From Mobiluncus sp963511525 (lineage in GTDB: Bacteria; Actinomycetota; Actinomycetes; Actinomycetales; Actinomycetaceae): 64,000 nt of DNA. The DNA lies in contig NZ_CAUPIY010000008.1 in assembly GCF_963511525.1 (NCBI RefSeq), positions 1-64,000 on the forward strand, given 5' to 3'. The notes beneath the pieces are model-generated. The model had not been told where the DNA came from and searched no databases. It saw only the letters and a list, made by a program, of their open reading frames with translations. Of the stretch, positions 25,163 to 33,779 are shown in pieces (positions within the stretch are counted from its first letter, which is position 1; each line of letters begins with the position of its first letter). A program made the position numbers and the translations under genes.

Positions 25163-25882
25163 ATGGAACCTGCAGTGAGCGAAGCACGACTTTTGGTCGT
25201 GGATGACGAACCCAATATTCGCGACCTTTTAGCGTCTTCCCTGCGTTTCGCGGGATACGACGTCTTAAGCGCCGGGGATGGCACCGAGGCCTTGCGCCTA
25301 GCCACAACGGAGAAACCCGATTTGGTCATTCTGGATGTCATGTTGCCGGACATGGACGGCTTTACCGTGACCCGTAAGCTGCGGGCTTCCGGAGTTGATA
25401 TGCCGATTCTGTTCCTGACCGCCAAGGACGATATGCGCGATAAGGTCGAGGGTTTGCAGGCTGGCGGTGATGATTACGTCACCAAGCCTTTCGGTCTGGA
25501 GGAAGTCGTGGCGCGTATCAACGCTATCTTGCGTCGCACGAAGCGCTCCGCGGTGGAACAACCGCTATTGCGCGTGGCTGACCTGGAGCTAGACGACAAC
25601 CTCTACGAAGTGCATCGCGGCGGTCGTCTCATCGACCTGTCTCCCACCGAGTTCAAACTGTTGCGTTACCTCATGGTTAACGAAGGCCGTGTGGTTTCAA
25701 AGACGCAAATCCTCGATCACGTGTGGGAATACGATTGGGAAGGCGATGCCGCCATCGTTGAATCTTACATTTCCTACCTGCGTCGCAAGCTCGACGCCCC
25801 GGACGAAAACGGCAAGATTCCGCCTTCGCTCATCCAGACGCGTCGCGGTGTCGGTTACCTATTGCGGGATCCCAACGAGTAG
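25163..25882 (+). CDS. OmpR/PhoB-family response regulator
   Basis: 239 aa. Receiver domain (~9-125) with acidic pair DD, phospho-acceptor Asp58 in LVILDVMLPDMDG, and the conserved Lys in YVTKPF. C-terminal winged helix (~145-235): LDLSPTEFKLLRYLMVNEG...VVESYISYLRRKLD...TRRGVGYLL. The ATG at 25163 is chosen because GAGG lies six bases upstream. It is followed after 123 bases by its sensor kinase. The closest look is to the MprA/PrrA/TcrX group; the signal is unknown. Confidence 0.93.
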   Translation: MEPAVSEARLLVVDDEPNIRDLLASSLRFAGYDVLSAGDGTEALRLATTEKPDLVILDVMLPDMDGFTVTRKLRASGVDMPILFLTAKDDMRDKVEGLQAGGDDYVTKPFGLEEVVARINAILRRTKRSAVEQPLLRVADLELDDNLYEVHRGGRLIDLSPTEFKLLRYLMVNEGRVVSKTQILDHVWEYDWEGDAAIVESYISYLRRKLDAPDENGKIPPSLIQTRRGVGYLLRDPNE

Positions 25883-26005
25883 TTTTTGGCGGTTTACCGC
25901 CGCTGCGAACGGCACAAGCCCGCGGCAGAGGTGAGCCATTTCTTTGCCGCCCGGTGGAACGGGACTGGCTGTTGAATAGTACCCAAGTCAGATGAGGAGT
26001 GGCGA

Positions 26006-27859
26006 GTGCGTGGAATAGGGAAACTGTGGATCTCCCTGGCCTTGGCCACGCGTCTGACCATCATTTTTGCCGTCGCTTTGGTTACGGCGCTGTCTTTGGC
26101 TGGCACCGTAACGGTGCTGTCGCTTTCGTCGTACCTGACCAGCCAGCAGGACGCCCAGCTTTCCGCGGCCGCTAGGGTTATGGGTCCCAACGCCGCGAAC
26201 CTCTCGGACACCACAGTGTTTTCCAACAATATGCCCAGTGATTACTACATCTACGTGCAGTTTGTGGGCTCTATGCACCGCACGGATCGCGAATTTATCA
26301 CCCCGGCAACTAAGAACGAATCGGGCATTCCCCAACGGCAATACCTGCCAAAAAAAGCTGACATCCCCACGATAAACAACACTTCTTCGCTGGTCATGCC
26401 CGGAACTACGGTCCCTTCCACCAAGTCCGGTCAAAAGTGGCGGGTTCTGTCGATTTTGTTGACTTCACAGGGCAAAGTCGCCGGAGCCGCGACTGTTGGT
26501 CTGTCGATGACACCGCAGCGCAATATGCTCCAGGCCATCATTTTCACCATCTCAATCTCGACTTTGATTATCGCCATCATCGGCACTCTGATGACAAACT
26601 ACCTGGTAGGGCGCGCTTTCCGGCCTCTGCATGAGATTGAGGGGGTCGCGAACAAGATTGCGGCCGGGGATTTGACCCAACGTGTTAAGAAAGCCCCTAC
26701 CACCACCGAAGTGGGTTCCCTGGCGAACTCTATGAATGTGATGCTTTCCAACTTGGAACAGGCGTTCTCAGCGGTGGAGCTGTCCGAACGCAAGATGCGG
26801 CGTTTCGTCTCTGATGCATCCCACGAGCTGCGCACCCCCACCGCCGCGATTCGCGGTTACGCGGAACTGTCGCGCATGGGCGGAGTAGGCCCGGAGCGTC
26901 AGGCGGAGGTTATGGCACGGATTGAGTCTGAGGCCACCCGCATGGGCAACATGGTGCAAGACTTGCTGACGTTGGCGCGATTGGACGAACACCGTCCGAT
27001 GACCTTTGAACGCACCGATATTACCGCTTTGGCGCGGAACTCTCTGTCGGATATGGCCGTGTTGGATCCGGAACGCGACATGCAGCTGCTGAACATGGAA
27101 GATGAGACGCTGGAGGAAGTTTACAGTGTCTATGCAACCGTGGATGCGGAAAAAATTTCCCAGGTTATTACCAATTTGCTAACTAACGTGCGTCAGCACA
27201 CTCCGGCGAACACCCCCGTCGAGGTGGTGGTGGGTTACCATATGTGGCCTGATGAAACCGGAGTCCCCCTTAAGAATGCCGCGGCTTCAAAGATTCCCGC
27301 TTTCCAGCGTTGTGCGGTCATAGAGATTCGTGACCACGGTCCGGGGGTAGCTCCAGAAGACGCCAAAAAGGTCTTTGAACGTTTCTACCGTTCCGACACG
27401 TCACGAGTGCGGACCACGGGCGGTACCGGACTGGGTTTGGCTATTGTTTCCGGTATCGTTTCTGCTCACAACGGTACGGTGGCGATGCTCCAGACTCCCG
27501 GCGGTGGTGCCACGGTACGAATCAAGCTGCCGTGCCAGGCTTCACATGTAGATTCTGAAGGCGAGAACAACAATCCGGCCGCGAAGTTCGCTGCGGCTTC
27601 TGCCGCGATTAACAAAGCTTCCAGCGCCAAGGAAAGTTCCCGGCAGGTTCCAGCCCCCGCTCGTACAGTACCGACCAGCGCTCCGAAGCCGCCGCGCATG
27701 CCTGTCGTCAGGCCGGTGCCCCCGGTAGCGCGACCTGCCGTACCCACCCCGACGGTACAACCAGCTCCTGCCGCGGCGCCTTCCCCTCGACCTCCTGCCA
27801 AGCCGGTTCCCAAACCGAAGGTGGTTCCCCCGCCTCCGCCTCCGCCGCGTTCTTCCTAG
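26006..27859 (+). CDS. Sensor histidine kinase with proline-rich tail
   Basis: 617 aa. Membrane helix ~17-40, extracytoplasmic sensor ~41-172, helix ~175-198, HAMP ~199-252, HisKA with phospho-His273 in SDASHELRTPTA, and HATPase with N-box TNLLTNVRQHT, DHGPGVAP and GGTGLGLAIV. After the kinase core come ~105 extra residues: an Ala-rich stretch, then a tail made mostly of Pro, Ala, Val, Lys and Arg. The GTG start follows GAGGAGTGG. It pairs with the upstream response regulator. Confidence 0.93.
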   Translation: MRGIGKLWISLALATRLTIIFAVALVTALSLAGTVTVLSLSSYLTSQQDAQLSAAARVMGPNAANLSDTTVFSNNMPSDYYIYVQFVGSMHRTDREFITPATKNESGIPQRQYLPKKADIPTINNTSSLVMPGTTVPSTKSGQKWRVLSILLTSQGKVAGAATVGLSMTPQRNMLQAIIFTISISTLIIAIIGTLMTNYLVGRAFRPLHEIEGVANKIAAGDLTQRVKKAPTTTEVGSLANSMNVMLSNLEQAFSAVELSERKMRRFVSDASHELRTPTAAIRGYAELSRMGGVGPERQAEVMARIESEATRMGNMVQDLLTLARLDEHRPMTFERTDITALARNSLSDMAVLDPERDMQLLNMEDETLEEVYSVYATVDAEKISQVITNLLTNVRQHTPANTPVEVVVGYHMWPDETGVPLKNAAASKIPAFQRCAVIEIRDHGPGVAPEDAKKVFERFYRSDTSRVRTTGGTGLGLAIVSGIVSAHNGTVAMLQTPGGGATVRIKLPCQASHVDSEGENNNPAAKFAAASAAINKASSAKESSRQVPAPARTVPTSAPKPPRMPVVRPVPPVARPAVPTPTVQPAPAAAPSPRPPAKPVPKPKVVPPPPPPPRSS

Positions 27860-28017
27860 GTTCGGTTCGGGCACTTTTCGACCCCTGCGGGAGGGCTTTA
27901 GCCGTGGTGTGTACCGTCCAGAGCTTCGGTTTTAGGCGAAAGTCGTTACTACCGGGATAAACAGATATACTTGGTGGGTTGCTTTGGGTTTCCCCCAGCT
28001 GGCAGAGGATGATGTGT

Positions 28018-29034
28018 ATGGCCGAGATGATACCGGCTTGGTTATTGGCGGGTTTTGCCCGTTCAATCGCCGCTGAAGGCGGTACGGCTCCGCGGGACGT
28101 AGCCCAATCCGTAGGCACCGAGTTGGCCCAGCGGTGGATGGATCCGCAGCGCCATTTTCATAACCTGGAATATCTGAAAGCCACCCTGGAAAACGTTGAT
28201 ATTCTCAGTGAACAAGCTCGTGACGTGGACGCTATCCGCCTAGCCGTGTGGTATCACGGTGCGATTTTTGACGTTTCCGAAGCGGCGGTGGAGCGTGGGG
28301 AAGCGGGACTGAATGTGTTGAGTTCCGCTGACTATGCTGCCGATTCTTTGGCTGAGCTGGGCGTTAGCGAGGCACAGATTGAAAAAATCACGGATCTTAT
28401 CCGCGGTTTACATCACCATCAGGCGGTTGACGATATTGACGCCCAGGTGCTTTCCGACGCGGATTTGTCCATATTGGCTGCGGATCCGCAAGAGTATCTC
28501 GAGTATTTGCGGGCCATTCGCCGCGAGTACGCTGCCTACGACGAGGCTCGTTTTATTTCTGCCCGTTCCAAAGTCATCGGTAGTCTGCTGAACCGTCCGC
28601 AACTGTTTTGGACTCATGGCGCAGCGGGTTGGGAAGAACAAGCCCGCGAAAACTTGAGGGCAGAACTGGAACGTTTGGAAAAAACCGGCACCGCCGGGTT
28701 AGAGATTGCTGGGGCAGAGACTGACCCTGCCATCCGGACTGGCATGATTCCCGCCGCGGCACCGGCAACGGAGCAGTCCCCCACCCCCGGGGAAGGCGTT
28801 GCGGCAGTTCCTGGCACCAAGCCGGAAACCGGGGACCTGTCTGAAACCGCCCCGAGGGCTGCAGATGCGGATGATGTCGACGAACCCGACGAGATTAACC
28901 CTTATGCCCCTCCGGATGAGGCGGATTTGGGCTCGACCCTCGAAAACGTCGCCGAAGCCATGGATACGATGGTCATGAAAGCGCTTAAACCGTCTGAAGT
29001 TGGCCTCAAACCCCGCTCTGACGTGCAGGAATAA
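28018..29034 (+). CDS. HD-superfamily metal-dependent phosphohydrolase-like protein
   Basis: 338 aa. Residues ~5-210 match the HD-type family with RWMDPQRHFHNLEYL (His46, His48), WYHGAIFDV (His80, Asp85), GLHHH and DADLSILA, which would form a metal site. Activity is unknown for this family; database entries often carry a misleading receptor-subunit name. The last ~120 residues are low-complexity, acidic and Pro/Ala-rich, unlike the core. Start ATG at 28018 follows GAGG at nine bases; nearby in-frame ATGs at 28009 and 28012 are alternatives. Confidence 0.82.
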   Translation: MAEMIPAWLLAGFARSIAAEGGTAPRDVAQSVGTELAQRWMDPQRHFHNLEYLKATLENVDILSEQARDVDAIRLAVWYHGAIFDVSEAAVERGEAGLNVLSSADYAADSLAELGVSEAQIEKITDLIRGLHHHQAVDDIDAQVLSDADLSILAADPQEYLEYLRAIRREYAAYDEARFISARSKVIGSLLNRPQLFWTHGAAGWEEQARENLRAELERLEKTGTAGLEIAGAETDPAIRTGMIPAAAPATEQSPTPGEGVAAVPGTKPETGDLSETAPRAADADDVDEPDEINPYAPPDEADLGSTLENVAEAMDTMVMKALKPSEVGLKPRSDVQE

Positions 29035-29074
29035 GGTTTTCCACAGGGTGCACAATTTCGGGGTTTTCCACAGG
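29035..29074. repeat. Direct repeat containing DnaA-box-like sequences
   Basis: GGTTTTCCACAGG occurs at 29035-29047 and 29062-29074, 27 bases apart. Each contains TTTTCCACA, one base from common DnaA boxes. It lies between the HD gene and the WXG100 gene. Confidence 0.4.
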
Positions 29075-29182
29075 TAGATTTTTTGTGACTGGGCACCCTA
29101 CGCGCATTGCCTTAGTTTGAGAGTGTGAAAACCAAAGTTTGGTTTTCCCGCGCTTTAAATGTTTCAAACGAAAGGAACCACC

Positions 29183-29473
29183 ATGCAATTTCAAGTTGAT
29201 AGCGATGCCGTAGCTGCTGCCGGCGCCCAAACTCGTGCCTGTGCTGAGGAAGTCAGCACCCAGGTTTCAGCGATGATGGCGAATCTGACCACCCTGCAGG
29301 AATCTTGGACGGGTGCCGCCTCCGCAGCTTTTGCGGCTCTCGCGGCTCAATGGCGTGCCACTCAGGCTACCGTGGAGGATAACCTCCGCCAGATTGGTTT
29401 GCAGCTGGATACCGCCTCCGCGAACTACGCCGAAACGGAATCGAACGCCACCGCGCTGTTTGCCGGAGCGTAA
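29183..29473 (+). CDS. WXG100 family (ESAT-6-like) protein
   Basis: 96 aa, the family's usual size. It is helical throughout with the hairpin motif WTG (SWTGAASAAF) near residue 43 and no signal peptide. Such proteins leave the cell through the type VII (ESX) system as dimers. AAAGGAACC precedes the ATG. No EccC ATPase or other ESX gene is in the window, so it is either served from elsewhere or a solitary member. The C-terminus lacks an obvious YxxxD/E signal, though YAETE is close. Confidence 0.9.
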   Translation: MQFQVDSDAVAAAGAQTRACAEEVSTQVSAMMANLTTLQESWTGAASAAFAALAAQWRATQATVEDNLRQIGLQLDTASANYAETESNATALFAGA

Positions 29474-29505
29474 AAGAATTCGGTTACATCGCATACCCCA
29501 AAATC

Positions 29506-29544
29506 TAAGAACTGAGAGACTTCCAAGGAGTCTCTCAGTTCTTA
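29506..29544. terminator. Terminator between WXG100 and the small membrane protein gene
   Basis: Perfect 16-bp stem TAAGAACTGAGAGACT (29506-29521) / AGTCTCTCAGTTCTTA (29529-29544), 7-base loop. No long T run, but the position between convergent genes fits a two-way terminator. Confidence 0.75.
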
Positions 29545-29581
29545 ACGTTGTATGGATTTTGCAAAAGGGTTTTGCCGCGGT

Positions 29582-30124
29582 TTAGCGGTTCAGGCCCAGG
29601 TTGATTTTCTTTCCGGTCACGATGGAAATCACGACCGCAGCCGCAACCCCGGCGCCCACGCACAGCAGCATGATAAAGATGAAAGAAACCACGCCGGGAA
29701 TCGAGTCAATCGGGGAGGACACGAAGGCTTGTGGCGCGTTCGCGTTGATTGCCGAGATGGAGGTCTTAGTTTTACCGGTGGCATTTGCGGGAGCCTGGGG
29801 GGCTACATTGGCGTGAATCTGAGGTTCCGCGTTAGCTACGGAAGCCGGAGCCTGGGGGTACATGACTTCAGGTCCAGCCGGGACATCGACGTCATTGCCA
29901 CCCGCGTTCAGTTCCGCGGTAGAAGGAGCCGTGGGTGCGGGAGATGCCGGGTTGACCACTACGTCGGAGGCGCCGGAGGGCATTGAATCGAGGTTCACGT
30001 GCTCCATCACCGTGCCAGCGGAGTCTTCGGATGCGTTCGGGGAAGGCAAATTTTCTGCGTACGCTGCCGGGGCGAAAGCCAATCCCAGCACCAGCGCCGC
30101 TGCCGTAATCAAAAACTTTTTCAT
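29582..30124 (-). CDS. Secreted, membrane-anchored protein of unknown function
   Basis: 180 aa. Clear signal peptide (MKKFLITAAALVLGLAFAPAAYA), a ~110-residue polar, Pro/Ala/Asn-rich region without cysteine, then one hydrophobic helix (~148-172, VSFIFIMLLCVGAGVAAAVVIS) and a short basic end (TGKKINLGLNR). This predicts an exterior stalk anchored at its C-terminus, without an LPXTG signal. Start ATG at 30124 follows GAGGCAGGA. I do not recognise a family. It faces the WXG100 gene. Confidence 0.75.
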   Translation of the reverse strand: MKKFLITAAALVLGLAFAPAAYAENLPSPNASEDSAGTVMEHVNLDSMPSGASDVVVNPASPAPTAPSTAELNAGGNDVDVPAGPEVMYPQAPASVANAEPQIHANVAPQAPANATGKTKTSISAINANAPQAFVSSPIDSIPGVVSFIFIMLLCVGAGVAAAVVISIVTGKKINLGLNR

Positions 30125-30420
30125 CGCGTCCTGCCTCAGTTTCGAATTGCTATGTCCAGGGTTTTCCCAGTTCCTCACCACACGATTTTCCCAGGTTCCA
30201 AACCTAGAAATCCTTGCGGTTCTTAGTTAACATTGTAACCTCTAAAACATTTATCGGTAACCCCCCAGGTTTCATTAGGACTTTTTTCGGCTTTTTTGGG
30301 TAAATCTCAAGGTTTTTTCCGGTAGTTTTCCAATCCTTTGTAACAACATTCTCATCTTTGTCTGCTGGCCGTGCCGCCGAGCTGACACGCCCGCGACCGA
30401 CACAAGTTCAGGGGAGCAGT
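30125..30420. other. Gene-free stretch upstream of the small membrane protein gene
   Basis: About 300 bases, AT-rich, between the leftward membrane-protein gene and the groEL terminator. It presumably holds the promoter of the former; no convincing hexamer pair, RNA or repeat was found. Confidence 0.5.
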
Positions 30421-30467
30421 AAAAACCATCGAGGCGACCTCCTGAAAACAGGAAATCGCCCCGATGG
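30421..30467 (-). terminator. Intrinsic terminator of groEL
   Basis: Minus strand: a long interrupted stem pairs 30426-30444 with 30449-30467 (outer arms CCATCG / CGATGG), loop TTTT, then five T. It begins 36 bases after the groEL stop. Confidence 0.9.
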
Positions 30468-30502
30468 AAAGTTATGAACAACTCGAACGGTTCAGTACCG
30501 CT

Positions 30503-32128
30503 TTAGTACATGCCGCCCATGTCGTCGCCAGCCGGAGCCGGTGCCGGAGCCGGAGGCTCGGGCTTGTCAGCCACCACCGCTTCGGTGGTCAGGAACAGAC
30601 CCGCGATAGAGGCCGCGTTCTGCAGAGCGGAACGAGTCACCTTCACCGGGTCTGCCACCTTGGCTTCCAACAAATCTTCGTACTCGCCGGTGGCGGCATT
30701 CAGACCCTGACCCTTGGGCAGGTGACGGACCTTTTCAGCCACAACCCCGCCTTCCATACCAGCGTTAGCCGCAATCTGCTTCAGCGGGGATTCCACTGCC
30801 ACCCGCACGATGGCGGCACCGGTCGCTTCGTCGCCTTCCAGCTGCAGATCCTTGAAAGCCTCCGTGGCAGCCTGAATCAGAGCCACGCCGCCGCCGGGAA
30901 CCAAGCCTTCTTCCTTGGCAGCCTTCGCGTTGCGCACAGCATCTTCGATGCGGTGCTTGCGTTCTTTCAGCTCCACCTCGGTAGCGGCGCCGGACTTGAT
31001 GACGGCCACGCCACCAGCGAGCTTCGCCAAGCGCTCCTGGAGCTTCTCACGGTCGTAGTCGGAATCGGTCTTTTCGATTTCCTGACGAATCTGGCGAATG
31101 CGGGCCGCCAGAGCGTCCTTGTCGCCAGCGCCGTCCACGATGGTGGTGTCGTCCTTGGTGACAACGACCTTGCGGGCGGTACCCAGCACTTCCAGACCCA
31201 CGTTCTCCAGCTTCAGACCGAGGTCCTCGCTGACGACCTGGGCGCCGGTGAGGATAGCCATATCCTGGAGCATAGCCTTACGACGATCACCGAAACCGGG
31301 CGCCTTCACCGCGACGACCTTCAGCGCGCCGCGGATACGGTTCAGCACCAGGGTAGCCAGCGCTTCGCCCTCAATGTCCTCGGCAATAATGGCCACCGGC
31401 TTGCCGGCCTGCATAACCTTTTCCAGCAACGGCACCAAGTCCTTGATAGAGGAAATCTTGGTATCCACCAGCAGGACGTAGGTGTCCTCCAGAGCGGCTT
31501 CCTGACGGTCCGCATCGGTTACAAAGTAAGGGGAAATGTAGCCGCGATCGAAACGCATGCCCTCGGTGACCTCAAGGTTCAGGCCGAAAGTGTTGGATTC
31601 TTCGACGGTGATGACGCCTTCTTGGCCGACCTTTTCCATGGCCTCGGCAATCATTTCGCCGATGGTTTCGTCAGCGGCCGAAATCGAGGCAGTCGCAGCG
31701 ATTTGTTCCTTGGTCTTAACTTCCACCGCGTCGGCGAGCAAACGAGCCACCACCGCGTCAACGGCCTTCTCGATACCGTGACGCAACGCAATCGGGTTCG
31801 CGCCCGCAGCCACGTTGCGCAGCCCCTCCTTCACGATAGCCTGAGCCAAAACGGTCGCCGTAGTGGTACCGTCACCAGCCACGTCGTCAGTCTTCTTGGC
31901 GACTTCCTTAACCAGCTCTGCGCCAATCTTTTCGTAGGGGTCAGCCAGGTCAATTTCCTTAGCGATGGACACGCCGTCATTAGTAATGGTCGGGGCGCCC
32001 CACTTCTTTTCCAACACCACGTTGCGGCCCTTGGGTCCCAAGGTTACCTTGACGGTGTCAGCCAACAAATCCAGTCCGCGTTCCATGCCGCGACGGGCTT
32101 CTTCTGCAAAGGCAATCATTTTTGCCAT
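30503..32128 (-). CDS. groEL: Chaperonin GroEL (Hsp60)
   Basis: 541 aa. MAKMIAFAEEARRGMERGLD, the ATP-binding VTLGPKGRNVVLEK and the GDGTTTATVLA loop identify it. The C-terminus ends in a Pro/Ala stretch and DDMGGMY, close to the usual Gly-Gly-Met tail rather than the His-rich tail of actinobacterial GroEL1. It folds proteins in a double-ring cage. No groES is adjacent, so this is a stand-alone groEL. It is governed by two CIRCE operators upstream and a strong terminator downstream. Confidence 0.97.
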   Translation of the reverse strand: MAKMIAFAEEARRGMERGLDLLADTVKVTLGPKGRNVVLEKKWGAPTITNDGVSIAKEIDLADPYEKIGAELVKEVAKKTDDVAGDGTTTATVLAQAIVKEGLRNVAAGANPIALRHGIEKAVDAVVARLLADAVEVKTKEQIAATASISAADETIGEMIAEAMEKVGQEGVITVEESNTFGLNLEVTEGMRFDRGYISPYFVTDADRQEAALEDTYVLLVDTKISSIKDLVPLLEKVMQAGKPVAIIAEDIEGEALATLVLNRIRGALKVVAVKAPGFGDRRKAMLQDMAILTGAQVVSEDLGLKLENVGLEVLGTARKVVVTKDDTTIVDGAGDKDALAARIRQIRQEIEKTDSDYDREKLQERLAKLAGGVAVIKSGAATEVELKERKHRIEDAVRNAKAAKEEGLVPGGGVALIQAATEAFKDLQLEGDEATGAAIVRVAVESPLKQIAANAGMEGGVVAEKVRHLPKGQGLNAATGEYEDLLEAKVADPVKVTRSALQNAASIAGLFLTTEAVVADKPEPPAPAPAPAGDDMGGMY

Positions 32129-32238
32129 TTATTACAACCTCCGCTTTTATAAGGTTCATGTGCGGCGAATGCCCGCGACGGACGGCTGGGGTTGTGGCGG
32201 TTCACGTCTCCGCGCGACCTGCAGCCTCATTCACCAAC

Positions 32239-32265
32239 TTGTCACTCTGACATTGAGAGTGCTAA
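32239..32265 (-). promoter_or_regulatory. CIRCE operator 2 (HrcA site), groEL-proximal
   Basis: Minus strand TTAGCACTC, nine bases, GAGTGACAA; one mismatch from a perfect CIRCE. It is the nearer of two sites to groEL. Confidence 0.88.
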
Positions 32266-32272
32266 CTCAATC

Positions 32273-32299
32273 TTGGCACTCTCGCCCCTAGAGTGCAAG
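32273..32299 (-). promoter_or_regulatory. CIRCE operator 1 overlapping the groEL promoter
   Basis: Minus strand CTTGCACTC, nine bases, GAGTGCCAA. TTGCAC inside it can serve as -35, with CAAGAT 17 bases downstream as -10, so HrcA binding would block RNA polymerase. Confidence 0.85.
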
Positions 32300-32357
32300 T
32301 TTTAAACGTACGAGCCCGCGGCGCAAAGCTGTGCAAAAATGACTGACCCGGTTGGCT

Positions 32358-32978
32358 TTAGAGCCTGCCGACCAGCACAACCTGAATCTTGTCCAGGCGG
32401 TCTTTGGGCACAATCATGTCGATATTCAAGACGCGCTGCACCTCGCGTGCTTCCGCCTCGCGGTCGGAGGGGTAATAGATGGTGTTCACCGCGGGTTTGG
32501 TGCCCTGGAAGTTATCGGCAGACACTTTCGTAAAGCCATCCGCTGCCACTTTGTCCTTGATTTTTGCAGCCAGTCCGTTGATTCCTGAAGCGTTCAAGAC
32601 GCTCACGTTGATACTTTTATCGGCCGTAGGCGGCTCGGTAGTTTTTTCCGCAGCGGGCGGAGTGGTTTGGGTCGGTTCCTCGCTGGGTGCGACACTTTCA
32701 GTAGGTCGTTCGCTGGCTTTACCGGTTTCAGAAGGGCTCGGGGTCGCCGCGGTGTTTGGGGTTTGGCTCATCTGTGGCTTATTCGCTGCATCGTTGGCAG
32801 TTGAGGGGTGCGACCCAATCAGGAGCAGCATGGCCCAAGCCAACAAGGGCGCGGCAATAATCACGATGACAAAAGGCAGAAAACCGTGCCACCAGGGCTG
32901 ACCAGGCCGGTGCGCGCCCTGCGGCAAGTTTTTCCCAATCCGGTCGAATTCGTCCTCGGGGTATCGTGCTTCATCCAC
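32358..32978 (-). CDS. Membrane-anchored LytR_C domain protein
   Basis: 206 aa. Cytoplasmic ~30 residues, one membrane helix (~32-55, FLPFVIVIIAAPLLAWAMLLLIG), a Ser/Thr/Pro-rich exterior linker (~56-115), then a LytR C-terminal domain (~118-206) starting INVSVLNASGINGLAAKI. The domain also ends LytR-CpsA-Psr wall-polymer ligases; stand-alone versions are common in actinobacteria and their role is unclear. GTG start, with TAAGCT six bases upstream and no ribosome site. Confidence 0.87.
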   Translation of the reverse strand: MDEARYPEDEFDRIGKNLPQGAHRPGQPWWHGFLPFVIVIIAAPLLAWAMLLLIGSHPSTANDAANKPQMSQTPNTAATPSPSETGKASERPTESVAPSEEPTQTTPPAAEKTTEPPTADKSINVSVLNASGINGLAAKIKDKVAADGFTKVSADNFQGTKPAVNTIYYPSDREAEAREVQRVLNIDMIVPKDRLDKIQVVLVGRL

Positions 32979-32990
32979 GTGTCCAGCTTA
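32979..32990 (-). promoter_or_regulatory. -10 element of a likely leaderless LytR_C transcript
   Basis: Minus strand TAAGCT (32985-32990), GGACAC, then GTG. Confidence 0.4.
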
Positions 32991-33070
32991 CGGATTGCGT
33001 CGGTTTCCGAGCTGTTCCCACGCCGTTAATCCAACGAAAAGGTTAGAAGAACGGGTTCTTGACCGGTCGT

Positions 33071-33727
33071 TCACGGCAGGCGCCAATCCACCGGCTGGCC
33101 GCCCTGTGCCGTCAACAGTTCATTGGCTCGTGAAAAGGGACGGGAACCAAAGAATCCTCGTGACGCTGAAAGCGGGGAGGGATGGACCGATTCGAGGCAA
33201 GGTACACGGGGCATAAACTCTTTGGTTTTGCGCGCATCGGCACCCCACAAAATCGCGACCAGCGGCAGCCCCTGAGCGGCGTGATGATTGGCAAGTTGGC
33301 GGATGGCAAACTCGGTAATGGCTTCCCAGCCTCGGCCCCGGTGGGAGGCGGGTTTGCCTGGCTGTACAGTCAAAGCCCGGTTTAGCAGCATGACTCCCTG
33401 ATTTGCCCAGGGTCGCAAATCCCCCGAGGTCGGCAAAGGCAGGCCTAAATCTTGGTGCATTTCCTTAAAAATATTAACCAGCGAACGCGGAATTTCTGTA
33501 CCAGGCATTACAGAAAATGACAGTCCCATGGCGTGACCGGGGGTGGGATAGGGGTCTTGGCCTACAATCAGGACTTTCACCTGCGCCAAAGGGTACTGAA
33601 AGGCGTGAAATACATTTTCTCCAGCCGGGAAATATCCCCGGCCCGCCGCCAGTTCAGCGCGCAGGAAATCTCCCATCGCGTGAATCTGGTCCTCAACCGG
33701 GGCCATAGTTTGCGCCCAGTCCGAGGA
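33071..33727 (-). CDS. ung: Uracil-DNA glycosylase, family 1
   Basis: 218 aa. Catalytic water-activating loop GQDPYPTPGHAMGLSFSV, and the leucine/minor-groove loop HPSPLSASRGFFGSRPFSRAN. It removes uracil from DNA. The ATG at 33727 follows GGAACGGA and gives the family length. It sits 52 bases after nadC on the same strand and may be read through from the NAD operon. Confidence 0.95.
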   Translation of the reverse strand, partial: SSDWAQTMAPVEDQIHAMGDFLRAELAAGRGYFPAGENVFHAFQYPLAQVKVLIVGQDPYPTPGHAMGLSFSVMPGTEIPRSLVNIFKEMHQDLGLPLPTSGDLRPWANQGVMLLNRALTVQPGKPASHRGRGWEAITEFAIRQLANHHAAQGLPLVAILWGADARKTKEFMPRVPCLESVHPSPLSASRGFFGSRPFSRANELLTAQGGQPVDWRLP

Positions 33728-33779
33728 CATAATCCGTTCCAGTCCGCCGCGATTCTCCCCTGCGTTCAACGCCCGCTCC

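Noticed and set aside
30464..32152. A 562-codon open frame on the plus strand opposite groEL
   Set aside because: It is the mirror of a highly biased groEL coding sequence, has no recognisable protein features and lies under a conserved essential gene.
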